From: Mucilaginibacter sp. OK098
GTDB lineage: Bacteria; Bacteroidota; Bacteroidia; Sphingobacteriales; Sphingobacteriaceae
NCBI RefSeq assembly: GCF_900142915.1
Contig: NZ_FRCM01000006.1
Location: 75,503 to 139,502 of the forward strand
Direction: 5' to 3'
DNA: 64,000 bases
Under the pieces are notes generated by a model, which was not told the DNA's origin, searched no databases, and worked only from the letters and a program-made list of their open reading frames with translations. How positions within the stretch are numbered: the first letter of the stretch is position 1; every line of letters starts with the position of its first letter. Positions 25,894-33,902 of the stretch are shown piece after piece. Position numbers and translations under genes: made by a program.

Positions 25894-26014
25894 AGTTGAA
25901 TGGTTGATTGAGTTAGATTAAGTTGAATGAGTTAAAAATAGTCCGAAAGTCGGGAAAGTCCGGAAAACCGTAAGAAGCTGCATATGCTTATACAAACTTA
26001 ATCACTCACTTAAC
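25894..26014. repeat. Second copy of the GTTGATTGAGTTAGATTAAG composite repeat
   Basis: Left part 25894-25936 has TTGATTGAGTTAGATTAAGT. The middle (25941-25960) has GTCGGGAAAGTCCGGAA, which recurs in reverse at 59710-59726. The right part 25996-26014 has ACTTAATCACTCACTTAACT. It shares layout and words with 3631-3797, and here too the right arm overlaps the stop codon of the gene to its right (NUDIX). Confidence 0.7.
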
Positions 26015-26568
26015 TTCTCCTCTAATATCAATAATTGCACTCTTAATACTGCCGCTACGGTCATTGCATCTGTAATGACACCATCGCAAACCATTTGATA
26101 AACTTCTGCAAAGGGTAGCTTATGAATTATTAACTGTTCGGTATCTTCAGGTTCGGCTTCAAATTGTTGCAGGTTACGGGCCAGGTAAAGAATGCTGAGT
26201 TCATCGCTTACAGAATTGGAAAGATGCAGGCGCTGGATCTCTGTCCACTTTGAGGCTTTAAGGCCGGTTTCTTCAAGCAGTTCGCGTTTTGCAGATTCGA
26301 GGGGGTCAGTACCAACGGGGCCACCTCCTTCGGGCATTTCCCAGCTGTATTGTCCCAATGCAAAGCGGAATTGGCCAACCAGGTAAGTGTTCAGCTCCTC
26401 GTCCAAAGGCAATACACCAATGGCTATATTTTTAAAATGGACTTTGCCGTAAATCCCGGGGTTGCCAGACGGGTTGATAACCTGGTATTCGGTTACATTG
26501 ATCCACGGGTTATCATAAACAGCTTGGTCAGATGTTATTTGCCAGGGGTTTTCTTCGGGGTGGTACAT
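26002..26568 (-). CDS. NUDIX hydrolase (ADP-ribose pyrophosphatase-like)
   Basis: A 188-residue protein with a NUDIX box ending AKRELLEETGLKA. The residue eight before the box Arg is Thr instead of the first Glu of GX5EX7REUXEEXGU, while the catalytic REUXEE is intact. EMPEGGG ahead of the box and the N-terminal beta domain (WINVTEYQVINP) resemble ADP-ribose/nucleotide-sugar pyrophosphatases. ATG 26566-26568 gives the family N-terminus (MYHPEENPWQITS); the longer open frame to 26643 adds an atypical hydrophobic stretch. Confidence 0.88.
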   Translation of the reverse strand: MYHPEENPWQITSDQAVYDNPWINVTEYQVINPSGNPGIYGKVHFKNIAIGVLPLDEELNTYLVGQFRFALGQYSWEMPEGGGPVGTDPLESAKRELLEETGLKASKWTEIQRLHLSNSVSDELSILYLARNLQQFEAEPEDTEQLIIHKLPFAEVYQMVCDGVITDAMTVAAVLRVQLLILEEKLSE

Positions 26569-26705
26569 AGGGTAAAAATGCTGAAAATATGTGAAATATA
26601 AACTTATAGTAATTATAATCAAACACCCATTTTTTGGTGTCAATTTGGCCTATAAAAAGTTCATTGAACTTTAAATTCAGTTGTTCTTTATATAGATTTA
26701 CAGTG

Positions 26706-27164
26706 ATGAATAACGACAGATATGATAATATAGAAATTGCTCCAAATTTTAGATTTTTTACATTTGTCAGTCAAGGTATACATGGTCGGTTAATCAAAGT
26801 TGTAACTTTTACTGATTTTCTAAGAGTAGAAAACACATTCAATTTATCGTTAGGTACTTTACTTCCTAATGGGAAAATAGACTATGATACTATTACAAAT
26901 AATGGAGACCGTAATAAAATCTTGACAACCGTAGCCTTGATAATTGGCATTTTTATTCAGCAACATCGTGGAATCAGCGTATACGTTACAGGAAGTGATA
27001 AAAGGAGAACCTTGTTATACCAAAGAGCAATAACTTATGGGTATGAAGAGTTAATAGAACTTTTTAATATTTACGGTGATTTCTCTTCGGAATCGGAAGA
27101 GAGCAAATTTGAACCATTCGATAGTTCAAAAAATTATTCAGGTTTTCTAATCCAGGAGAAATAA
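26706..27164 (+). CDS. Hypothetical protein, DUF6934-like
   Basis: A 152-residue AT-rich gene. The protein starts MNNDRYDNIEIAPNFRFFTF and contains IQQHRGISVYVTGSDKRRTLLYQRAI. The 'vyvtGS...R..lY.r.i' pattern recalls a Bacteroidetes-restricted family of unknown function (DUF6934, from memory). TAGATTTA, one base from a -7 box, lies five bases before the ATG. Its stop codon directly abuts the stop of the convergent next gene. Confidence 0.65.
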   Translation: MNNDRYDNIEIAPNFRFFTFVSQGIHGRLIKVVTFTDFLRVENTFNLSLGTLLPNGKIDYDTITNNGDRNKILTTVALIIGIFIQQHRGISVYVTGSDKRRTLLYQRAITYGYEELIELFNIYGDFSSESEESKFEPFDSSKNYSGFLIQEK

Positions 27165-27356
27165 TCAGTGTGCCGATTCTTTTTTAAAAGATTTAAAATT
27201 CAATTCAGATTGTTTGCTGAATTTCTTTTCGATCTTATCCATTTTTTCAGGTCTATATTCAGGGCCAGTATATTTGTTAAGGTCCTCATTTATGACCAAT
27301 GTCATCCCAAACGTATTTTCAATGTGCAGCTCTGTATTTTTCTTTTGGTCTTTCAT
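27165..27356 (-). CDS. Hypothetical small charged protein
   Basis: A 63-residue highly charged protein (rich in Lys and Glu) of no family I recognise. The frame is open upstream to GTG 27392, but an exact TAnnTTTG box at 27394-27401 would put the transcription start just inside that extension, so ATG 27354-27356 is preferred. It is convergent with, and abuts, the DUF6934-like gene. The two AT-rich genes together look like a small acquired cassette. Confidence 0.45.
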   Translation of the reverse strand: MKDQKKNTELHIENTFGMTLVINEDLNKYTGPEYRPEKMDKIEKKFSKQSELNFKSFKKESAH

Positions 27357-27393
27357 CTTGAACTTTCTAATTGCCTCGCCACCCTTATCCACA

Positions 27394-27401
27394 CAAATAT
27401 A
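27394..27401 (-). promoter_or_regulatory. -7 box TATATTTG ahead of the small charged gene
   Basis: An exact TAnnTTTG on the minus strand, one base upstream of GTG 27392 and about 37 bases upstream of ATG 27356. Confidence 0.45.
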
Positions 27402-27443
27402 ATCACAATTATTTAAAATAGTTCTCTCTAATAAGTCAAAGTT

Positions 27444-28259
27444 TTATCTCCCAAATGCCCAAATCAAAAACTTAGGCATGGCTTTGGCCCAGGTTTCAGT
27501 GTTGTGGGTGCCGCCTACCATTTCAATATACTGAACATCCGCAGGGCGGGTAAAGCCTTTATTTTCCAGTTCTTTTATCAGATCCACAGTATCATCAATA
27601 GAATCAATGATCCCGTTTTTGTTGCGGTCGCTGGTTTCATCTTTCGTGCCGGTCTGCAGCCAGATTTTGATATTGGGTTTAACAGCGGTGTCTTTTATTA
27701 TGTTGTGCATAATCCGGTCACCTTCAGTATATCCTTTAGCAAGATCCTTGCTGCGCCACCAGAAAGAACCCGAGAATACACCAACCTTATCAAAAAGGTC
27801 CGGGTTATTCCAGGTTATATCCAATGCAGATAATCCACCTAAGGAAAATCCGGCATAGGCTGTTGAATTGAATTTCTCAATGCCTGTCAATTTGGTAATT
27901 GCAGGCAACAGCTCGGTTTTAATAAATGCTGTATATAATGCAGCCTTCGATCCCCTCTTTTTAAAATCAGGGTTGCCGGCAGTTCCGTATTCCAGCAGGC
28001 GTTCATCGCCGGCATGTATAGCGACAACCAATACAGGTTTTATCCTGTTAATACTGGTTAAATCCTGTAAGGTTTCTTTTAACTTAAGGTTTTCGGCTTC
28101 CTGCCCGTCATTCAGTAATAATAAATTCAGGGGTTCTGTTATTTCATTGTCTTCAGGCATTAGCAATGTGCATTCCACATCGCGCTTAAGCACATCAGAC
28201 TTTATTGTTATATTATTTTCAGTGATAGTTATCTCCATCTCCTGCCAGCTCACGTACAT
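27444..28259 (-). CDS. Fes-like alpha/beta hydrolase (putative esterase)
   Basis: A 271-residue member of the enterochelin-esterase/esterase D group. Nucleophile elbow AYAGFSLGGLSALDI (Ser), acid region LQTGTKDETSDRN and a late His in VGGTHNTETW are visible. There is no signal peptide; the first 60 residues form a beta-rich lid-like segment. It is divergent from a second esterase of the same superfamily at 28457, separated by 197 bases with a -7 box on this strand. It may belong to the ligase cluster to its right. Confidence 0.85.
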   Translation of the reverse strand: MYVSWQEMEITITENNITIKSDVLKRDVECTLLMPEDNEITEPLNLLLLNDGQEAENLKLKETLQDLTSINRIKPVLVVAIHAGDERLLEYGTAGNPDFKKRGSKAALYTAFIKTELLPAITKLTGIEKFNSTAYAGFSLGGLSALDITWNNPDLFDKVGVFSGSFWWRSKDLAKGYTEGDRIMHNIIKDTAVKPNIKIWLQTGTKDETSDRNKNGIIDSIDDTVDLIKELENKGFTRPADVQYIEMVGGTHNTETWAKAMPKFLIWAFGR

Positions 28260-28284
28260 CTCTATTTTAATTTAATTAAGGCCG

Positions 28285-28292
28285 CAAATTTA
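28285..28292 (-). promoter_or_regulatory. -7 box TAAATTTG of the minus-strand esterase
   Basis: An exact TAnnTTTG on the minus strand, 25 bases before the start, giving a normal short leader. Confidence 0.55.
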
Positions 28293-28456
28293 CGGTTATC
28301 ATTTTACAATCGGAAAATTTGGCGATTTGATGATCTGGAAATGATAAAAGCCCATCCTTTTACCCCTGAATTGCCTGATTTTCAAATCTTCAAATTAAAA
28401 CCTTGAATTTTTCAAACAAACAAGTTATCTTACAATCATAAATAAACCCAAATACT

Positions 28457-29164
28457 TTGACAGAAAAATATCACCGCTGGTATTCACAAAATCTTGGACT
28501 TGATGTAGAGATGCTGGTTTTTGGCGACCGCGGCTACCCGGTTATACTTTTCCCTACTTCGCAGGGGAAGTACTACCAAAATAAAGATGAAGGGCTTATT
28601 GAAAGTGTGCGATGGTTTGTTGAAGAAGGCCTCGTAAAAATTTACTGCCCGGATAGCTTCGACTGGTTAACCTGGTACAATAAGAGTATTAGCCCGGCAG
28701 AGCGGGCACACCGTTATTCCTGGTATGATAAAATGCTTACTGATGAACTGGCGCCCTGGGCTATGTACGAAACCGGGGTTAGTAAAGTAGCTACTGCCGG
28801 CTGCAGTTTTGGCGGGTATCACGCGGCAAACTTTGCATTAAAGCACCCAGACAAAGTGGGCAACCTGTTTAGCATGAGCGGGGCCTTTGATATGAAGCAA
28901 TTTACCGATGGCTTTTATAATGATGATGTGTTTTATAATAACCCGGTTGATTTTTTGCCGGGCAGTACCCAGCATGATCTGTGGCATATGAATATTATTC
29001 TCGGTACTGCGGAGCATGATATTTGCCTGGAAGATAACAAACGGATGTCAAACATTATGAACCAAAAGCATATTAACCATTGGTTGGATGTACGCCCATT
29101 TGCCAGCCATGACTGGCCGATATGGAAGGAGATGTTTCCGCATTATTTATCAACAATAAGATAG
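28457..29164 (+). CDS. Fes-like alpha/beta hydrolase (first gene of the ligase cluster)
   Basis: A 235-residue cytoplasmic esterase-fold protein: VILFPTSQGKYYQNKD near the start, nucleophile elbow ATAGCSFGGYHAANFALKHP, and a terminal His in FASHDWPIWKEMFP. The frame opens at TTG 28457, giving TEKYHRWYSQNLG, which matches family N-termini; the first ATG is 18 codons later, too far in. It leads a same-strand run with two ATP-grasp enzymes, GCS2 and a glutamine amidotransferase, so its job may be to hydrolyse an ester or peptide made by them. Confidence 0.85.
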   Translation: MTEKYHRWYSQNLGLDVEMLVFGDRGYPVILFPTSQGKYYQNKDEGLIESVRWFVEEGLVKIYCPDSFDWLTWYNKSISPAERAHRYSWYDKMLTDELAPWAMYETGVSKVATAGCSFGGYHAANFALKHPDKVGNLFSMSGAFDMKQFTDGFYNDDVFYNNPVDFLPGSTQHDLWHMNIILGTAEHDICLEDNKRMSNIMNQKHINHWLDVRPFASHDWPIWKEMFPHYLSTIR

Positions 29165-29167
29165 GTG

Positions 29168-29199
29168 ATAGAGATTAGAGGCTGGAGATTAGAGATTAG
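29168..29199. repeat. AGAGATTAG-family intergenic repeat
   Basis: Contains AGAGATTAGAGGCTGGAGAT and continues TAGAGATTAGG. It lies between the esterase and the first ATP-grasp gene. Confidence 0.7.
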
Positions 29200-29260
29200 G
29201 CAGCGACAGTATAGGAATAAAAGAAGCTAGAATTAAGAACCAGAAAAATACATAACTACC

Positions 29261-30334
29261 ATGAAAAAAATAGGAATCTTATTCGGACAGGAAAAATCAT
29301 TCCCGCAGGCATTTGTTGACCGCATCAATCAAAAGGCTGATAAAAATATAAGCGCTGAGTTCGTTCGCATTGATAAGGTGATGCAAGCCGAACCATTGGA
29401 TTATGCAGTAATTGTTGACCGGATATCGCAGGATGTGCCTTTTTACAGGGCTATGCTTAAAAATGCAGCCATTTGCGGCACTGCGGTAATTAACAACCCG
29501 TTTTGGTGGAGCGCTGATGAAAAATTCTTTAACAATGCACTGGCGGTTAAAATTGGAGTGCCGGTACCAAAAACGGTGATCCTGCCATCGAAAGACCTAC
29601 CGGATGATACTACCGATCTGTCATTCCGGAACCTGGCCTATCCTTTGGATTGGGAAGGAATTTTTAAATATGTGGGCTTTCCGGCCTATATGAAGCCTTT
29701 TGACGGCGGCGGCTGGAAAGAGGTTTACCAGATAAATAACCTTGACGAGCTTTGGGATAAATACAATAAAACCAAACAATATGTGATGATGCTGCAGGAG
29801 GAAATTATTTTTGAAGATTATTTCCGCTGTTACTGCATTGGCGGCAAGCATGTGCGCATTATGCAATATGAACCGCGTAATCCGCACCACCTCCGCTATG
29901 AGCATGGCAAGGCCCCGGCAGCTAAAAAACTATTGGAAACTGTAAAGAATTATGTAATTAAGCTCAACAAGTATTTGGGCTATGATTTTAATACGGTTGA
30001 ATTTGCAATAAGAGATGGTGTACCTTATGCCATTGACTTTTGCAACCCCGCTCCTGATGCTGAAGTAACCAGCGTTGGTCAGGAAAATTTTGAATGGGTG
30101 GTTGAAACCGCGGCAGATTATGCCATTGAACGCGCCAAAAAGCAAAAAGACGATAGTGATAACCTTACCTGGGGTGAATATGTAAAAACAGGCGCCGCAG
30201 GTCATCACCTTTTATCATCAGAGAAAAAAGTAGAGAAAAAGGCGGAGAAAAAAGAAGTAAGCGCAGGTATTATTGACCATGATATTGCTGCGGATAAAAA
30301 AGTTGCAAAGCCTAAAAAGGCCGTGAAAAAATAA
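29261..30334 (+). CDS. ATP-grasp ligase with Lys-rich tail
   Basis: A 357-residue ATP-grasp protein. The N-terminal Rossmann-like part starts MKKIGILFGQEKSFP. Lys145 begins the ATP loop KPFDGGGWKEV; EEIIFEDYFRCYC follows; and the metal-binding end VEFAIRDGVPYAIDFCNP has Glu247, Asp259 and Asn262. The last 35 residues are Lys/Ala/Glu-rich (VEKKAEKKEV, KPKKAVKK) and probably disordered. ATP-grasp enzymes activate a carboxylate as acyl phosphate and join it to an amine. The substrate is unknown, and context points to a peptide-like product. Confidence 0.88.
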   Translation: MKKIGILFGQEKSFPQAFVDRINQKADKNISAEFVRIDKVMQAEPLDYAVIVDRISQDVPFYRAMLKNAAICGTAVINNPFWWSADEKFFNNALAVKIGVPVPKTVILPSKDLPDDTTDLSFRNLAYPLDWEGIFKYVGFPAYMKPFDGGGWKEVYQINNLDELWDKYNKTKQYVMMLQEEIIFEDYFRCYCIGGKHVRIMQYEPRNPHHLRYEHGKAPAAKKLLETVKNYVIKLNKYLGYDFNTVEFAIRDGVPYAIDFCNPAPDAEVTSVGQENFEWVVETAADYAIERAKKQKDDSDNLTWGEYVKTGAAGHHLLSSEKKVEKKAEKKEVSAGIIDHDIAADKKVAKPKKAVKK

Positions 30335-30340
30335 CCCTTT

Positions 30341-30447
30341 GTCATTCTGAACGAGAGCGAGGAATCTTCTAAGCAAAGCACGAACGCTGTAAAAGTATGG
30401 CGCAGGCAGATCAAATGTATAAGATTCTTCACTGCATTCAGAATGAC
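30341..30447. repeat. GTCATTCTGAACG...ATTCAGAATGAC palindromic element
   Basis: A 107-base element with imperfect terminal inverted repeats: GTCATTCTGAACGAGAGCGA at the left and TGCATTCAGAATGAC at the right end, with GGAATCTTCT/AAGATTCTTC inside. It lies between the first ATP-grasp gene and the GCS2 gene. Its ends share GTCAT...ATGAC with the elements at 32436, 42971 and 54913. Confidence 0.85.
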
Positions 30448-30486
30448 AAAAATGATGAACCAACCAATTATAAAAGGCTAAATAAA

Positions 30487-31584
30487 ATGAACGAGTTTAC
30501 CTTAGGTGTTGAAGAAGAATTTATGGTGATTGACCCTGTGAGCAGGGAGCTAAAATCGCATGAGCAAAAAATTGTTGACAGCGCCCAAAAGATCCATGAG
30601 GACCAGGTAAAGGCCGAAATGCACCAGGCAGTAGTTGAGGTGGGCACTCACATTTGCCACAATACGGATGAAGCCCGCAAGGAAGTGGGCAAGCTGCGAG
30701 GAACTGTTGCCCAATTAGCCGGCGATATTGGCTTACGCATAGGTGCTGCGGGCACGCACCCGTTTTCGCACTGGCAGCACCAGTTGATAACAGACCACCC
30801 AAGATATTTTGAGATTGTGGATGAACTACAGGAAGCAGCCCGCTCAAACCTTATTTTTGGACTGCATGTGCATGTGGGCATCCAATCCCGCGATATGGCC
30901 ATTCATATTGCTAACCAGGTGAGGTATTTTTTACCTCACGTTTATGCATTATCAACCAACTCGCCATTTTGGGAAGGGCGCAATACCGGTTATAAATCAT
31001 TCCGCACCAAGGTGTTTGATAAATTTCCGCGCACTGGCATTCCTGATTATTTCAGTAGCATTGAGGAGTATGATAATTATATAAAGCTGCTTGTAAAAAC
31101 CAATTGTATTGATAATGCCAAAAAGATCTGGTGGGATATCCGCGTTCACCCGTTTTTTGAAACCATTGAGTTCCGCATTTGCGATTGCCCTATGCTGATT
31201 GATGAAACCATGACCTTTGTAGCACTCTTCCAGGCATTATGTGCTAAATTGTATAAGCTGCGCCTGCAAAACATGTCATTTATTAATTACAATCGCGCGC
31301 TCATCAACGAAAACAAATGGCGCGCAGCCCGGTATGGCATTGATGGTAAAATGATAGATTTTGGTAAAGAGATGGAAGTAAATACCCGGGGGTTAATACT
31401 GGAGCTGCTGGATTTTATTGACGATGTGGTTGATGACCTTGGCTGCCGCGAGGACCTGCAATATGTACATAAAATACTGGAGCATGGCACCGGAGCCGAC
31501 AGGCAGTTAGCAGTTTACGCGCAAAATAATAACTTTGCAGATGTGGTTGACTATATTACGTCACAAACGTTAAAAGGAATTTAG
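30487..31584 (+). CDS. Carboxylate-amine ligase (GCS2/YbdK-like)
   Basis: A 365-residue member of the GCS2 glutamate-cysteine-ligase superfamily, which forms gamma-glutamyl or related amide bonds using ATP. FTLGVEEEFMVIDP, MHQAVVEVGTHICHN, GLHVHVGIQSRDMAI, ALSTNSPFWEGRNTGYKSFR and FRICDCP are typical. The open frame extends 30 codons upstream through the palindromic element, but ATG 30487 matches the family N-terminus. It sits eight bases from the amidotransferase gene, so the two are co-translated. Confidence 0.93.
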   Translation: MNEFTLGVEEEFMVIDPVSRELKSHEQKIVDSAQKIHEDQVKAEMHQAVVEVGTHICHNTDEARKEVGKLRGTVAQLAGDIGLRIGAAGTHPFSHWQHQLITDHPRYFEIVDELQEAARSNLIFGLHVHVGIQSRDMAIHIANQVRYFLPHVYALSTNSPFWEGRNTGYKSFRTKVFDKFPRTGIPDYFSSIEEYDNYIKLLVKTNCIDNAKKIWWDIRVHPFFETIEFRICDCPMLIDETMTFVALFQALCAKLYKLRLQNMSFINYNRALINENKWRAARYGIDGKMIDFGKEMEVNTRGLILELLDFIDDVVDDLGCREDLQYVHKILEHGTGADRQLAVYAQNNNFADVVDYITSQTLKGI

Positions 31585-31592
31585 TAAGAGAG

Positions 31593-32432
31593 ATGATACA
31601 AACAGAAAAACCGGAAATTAAAGTTGCCATTCTTGACCTCTATGATGGGATAGCCAACGAAGGAATGCGCGGTTTCCGCGAGATCTTAGATAGATACAAG
31701 ATAAAAACCGGGCTTAATTTAAGTTACGAGGTATTTGATATCCGTAAAAAAGTTGAAGTGCCCGGAACTGATTTTGATATTTATATTTCAAGCGGCGGCC
31801 CCGGTAGCCCGATAGATAGTGAAGGTACTGAATGGGAAAAGAAATATTTTCAGCTGATAGACAAGCTGGAAGATCATAATCTTTCAAACACCTCACAAAA
31901 AAAATATGGCTTTTTTGTTTGTCACTCGTTCCAGTTAATGTGCCGCAAGTACCAGCTTGGCGATATAAACATGCGGCGCTCAGCCTCTTTTGGGGTGCTG
32001 CCCGTTCATAAAACACATGCTGCAATAAATGAGCCTATATTTGATGGTTTGGCTGATCCTTTTTACTCGGTTGATTCCAGGCTTTGGCAGGTGATAAACC
32101 CCGACGAGAAGCGCTTTACTGAGCTGGGCATGCAATTGCTGGCCATTGAAAAAGAGAGGCCGCATGTTGATCTGCCCCGGGCTATGATGGCTATCCGTTT
32201 TAGCGATTACTTTTTTTCGACCCAGTTTCATCCAGAAGCTGATGCCAAAGGTGTAAAATCACTTTTGCTAAAGGAAGAAAAAAAGAAAGAGGTAGTAGCT
32301 GAGCACGGCCTTGATAAATACAATGAAATGCTTGACAGGATTGAGGATCCAGATAAAATAACACACACCCAAAATACGATGATCCCTAACTTTTTGGATC
32401 AGGCTGTTTTGAGTTTGCAGGAAGCCTTATAG
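31593..32432 (+). CDS. Class I glutamine amidotransferase-like protein
   Basis: A 279-residue protein with a GATase1 domain: ISSGGPGSPID, nucleophile Cys110 in FFVCHSFQLMC, and His213/Glu215 in TQFHPEAD, so the triad is intact. Stand-alone members release ammonia from glutamine or cleave gamma-glutamyl bonds (as in PuuD-like enzymes). Next to GCS2 and ATP-grasp ligases it could feed ammonia or remove a gamma-glutamyl group. It starts eight bases after GCS2. A perfect 26-base inverted repeat begins three bases after its stop codon. Confidence 0.9.
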   Translation: MIQTEKPEIKVAILDLYDGIANEGMRGFREILDRYKIKTGLNLSYEVFDIRKKVEVPGTDFDIYISSGGPGSPIDSEGTEWEKKYFQLIDKLEDHNLSNTSQKKYGFFVCHSFQLMCRKYQLGDINMRRSASFGVLPVHKTHAAINEPIFDGLADPFYSVDSRLWQVINPDEKRFTELGMQLLAIEKERPHVDLPRAMMAIRFSDYFFSTQFHPEADAKGVKSLLLKEEKKKEVVAEHGLDKYNEMLDRIEDPDKITHTQNTMIPNFLDQAVLSLQEAL

Positions 32433-32435
32433 CTT

Positions 32436-32515
32436 GTCATTGCGAGGAACGAAGCAATCGCATGCTATACAGGGCGACGTGAAAAGTTCGCGATTGCTTC
32501 GTTCCTCGCAATGAC
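32436..32515. repeat. GTCATTGCGAG palindromic element, perfect 26-bp arms
   Basis: Arms 32436-32461 and 32490-32515 are perfect 26-base reverse complements, beginning GTCATTGCGAGGAACGAAGC. The whole 80-base element sits between the amidotransferase stop and the last gene of the ligase cluster. In a transcript it would fold into a very stable hairpin. A diverged copy is at 54913-54999 and a remnant at 51354-51395. Confidence 0.92.
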
Positions 32516-32540
32516 AAGAGAGTTAATTTAGTATATTCCT

Positions 32541-33737
32541 ATGAACCCATCTGCCAGAAAAAACTACAACACCAATTTCACCAAAGAAAAATATAAAAAC
32601 TTTCTAAGCGATCTGAATGCAGGTCTGCGCGAACCCATTGCTTTTCGCGTTGCTGAAACACCTATTTTTTTAACGGATGATTTTCGGGATAAACTGATCT
32701 TGGCAGGGGATAATATTGTTGATACTATCCTTCAGCCTGATTTCAAAGAAATAACAGAACGCGCCATTCCAGAAAAATGGCGGGTGGCTAATGAAAATAG
32801 CCACCCGCATTTTATTGCGCTTGATTTTGGAGTTTGTAAGGATGAAAACGGCAGCATTGTACCCAAATTGATAGAGTTACAGGGTTTCCCTTCACTATAT
32901 GGTTTCCAGGTAAACCTGGCTGATACCTACAGGGATAATTTTGAGATCCCAAATGATCAAACTGTATATTTTAGCGGGCTTGATAAATCGTCCTACATCA
33001 ACCTGTTAAAAAAAACTATTGTTGGCGATTTTGAGCCAGGTGAAGTTGTATTAATGGATGTTAATGCACCCGAACAAAAAACAGCGGTCGATTTTTATTT
33101 AACGGAAAAATTTATTGGTACTCCTGTTGTTTCATTAAGTGACTTAGAGCAGGAAGGCGATCAGCTTTTTTACCGGGTTAACGACGAAAAAAAACGGATC
33201 AGGCGGATCTATAACCGGTTGATATTTGATGAGATAGAGGGAGACCCAAAGGCGTTTGAAAAGGTTGTAGATATAAGGCAGCCGCTGGATGTGGAATGGA
33301 TAACGCACCCAAACTGGTTTTATCGCGTCAGCAAGTTTACCATGCCATTTTTAAAGGGCGATTACATCCCTAAAACTCAATTTTTACACGATCTGAAAGA
33401 AATCCCCGCCGATTTGGAAAACTATGTGCTTAAACCGCTGTTTTCATTTGCAGGGCAAGGGGTAATAATAGACGTTGTAAAAAATGACATTCAAAATATA
33501 AAGGATCCGGAAAACTGGATCCTGCAGCAAAAGGTAAATTATGAGCCGGTAGTACAAGCACCCGATGGTGGTGTTAAGGTTGAAATAAGGTTATTATACC
33601 TTTGGCCAAATGGCGATAAAAAGCCTACTTTAGCCATAAACCTTGCCCGTTTAAGCAGAGGTAAAATGATAGGTGTACGCTATAACCAGGATTTTGACTG
33701 GGTAGGTGGTACAGTTGCGTTTATGGGAGTTAGTTAA
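32541..33737 (+). CDS. Divergent ATP-grasp-like protein
   Basis: A 398-residue protein. The N-terminal part has HFIALDFGVCKD and KLIELQGFPSLYGFQ; the C-terminal part has the glycine-loop-like YVLKPLFSFAGQGVIID (Lys298) followed by VKVEIRLLYLW. An acidic ligand segment before the loop suggests a permuted ATP-grasp order, as in glutathionylspermidine-synthetase-like folds; this is inference. It is the last gene of the same-strand ligase run, after the 80-base palindrome. No product can be named. Confidence 0.65.
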   Translation: MNPSARKNYNTNFTKEKYKNFLSDLNAGLREPIAFRVAETPIFLTDDFRDKLILAGDNIVDTILQPDFKEITERAIPEKWRVANENSHPHFIALDFGVCKDENGSIVPKLIELQGFPSLYGFQVNLADTYRDNFEIPNDQTVYFSGLDKSSYINLLKKTIVGDFEPGEVVLMDVNAPEQKTAVDFYLTEKFIGTPVVSLSDLEQEGDQLFYRVNDEKKRIRRIYNRLIFDEIEGDPKAFEKVVDIRQPLDVEWITHPNWFYRVSKFTMPFLKGDYIPKTQFLHDLKEIPADLENYVLKPLFSFAGQGVIIDVVKNDIQNIKDPENWILQQKVNYEPVVQAPDGGVKVEIRLLYLWPNGDKKPTLAINLARLSRGKMIGVRYNQDFDWVGGTVAFMGVS

Positions 33738-33738
33738 T

Positions 33739-33838
33739 TAGAGATTAGAGACTGGAGATTAGTTGAATGTGGTAAAGCGTAAGCATTGCCCGCTTAGTCA
33801 TTTTCCTAATCTCTAATCTCCGGTCTCTAATCTCTAAC
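33739..33838. repeat. Pair of inverted AGAGATTAG-family repeats
   Basis: 33739-33763 reads TAGAGATTAGAGACTGGAGA(TTAG); 33806-33838 carries the same words on the other strand (CTAATCTCTAATCTCCGGTC...). The two can pair as a long hairpin after the last ligase-cluster gene and could act as its terminator, although no T-run follows. Confidence 0.75.
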
Positions 33839-33890
33839 GTTAAACCAAATACTATTTCGGTTGTCTCTAACGTATATATATAAATTGTAT

Positions 33891-33898
33891 TAAATTTG
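33891..33898 (+). promoter_or_regulatory. -7 box TAAATTTG of the small Cys-rich gene
   Basis: An exact TAnnTTTG ending four bases before ATG 33903, predicting a leaderless message. Confidence 0.6.
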
Positions 33899-33902
33899 TG
33901 AC

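Noticed and set aside
27168..27416. Plus-strand hydrophobic frame of 82 codons over the small charged gene
   Set aside because: It is the antisense of a charged Lys/Glu-rich frame, has no promoter-like sequence, and its composition is what the opposite strand of a Lys-rich gene gives.
30397..30486. Upstream extension of the GCS2 gene by 30 codons
   Set aside because: The extra codons lie in the palindromic element and do not resemble the family; ATG 30487 matches the known N-terminus.
32436..32515. Insertion sequence or CRISPR repeat
   Set aside because: Only one inverted pair, no spacer series, no transposase; it is a short non-coding palindrome.
33739..33838. tRNA-like or structured RNA gene
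   Set aside because: The hairpin is explained by two copies of the AGAGATTAG word family; no cloverleaf features.
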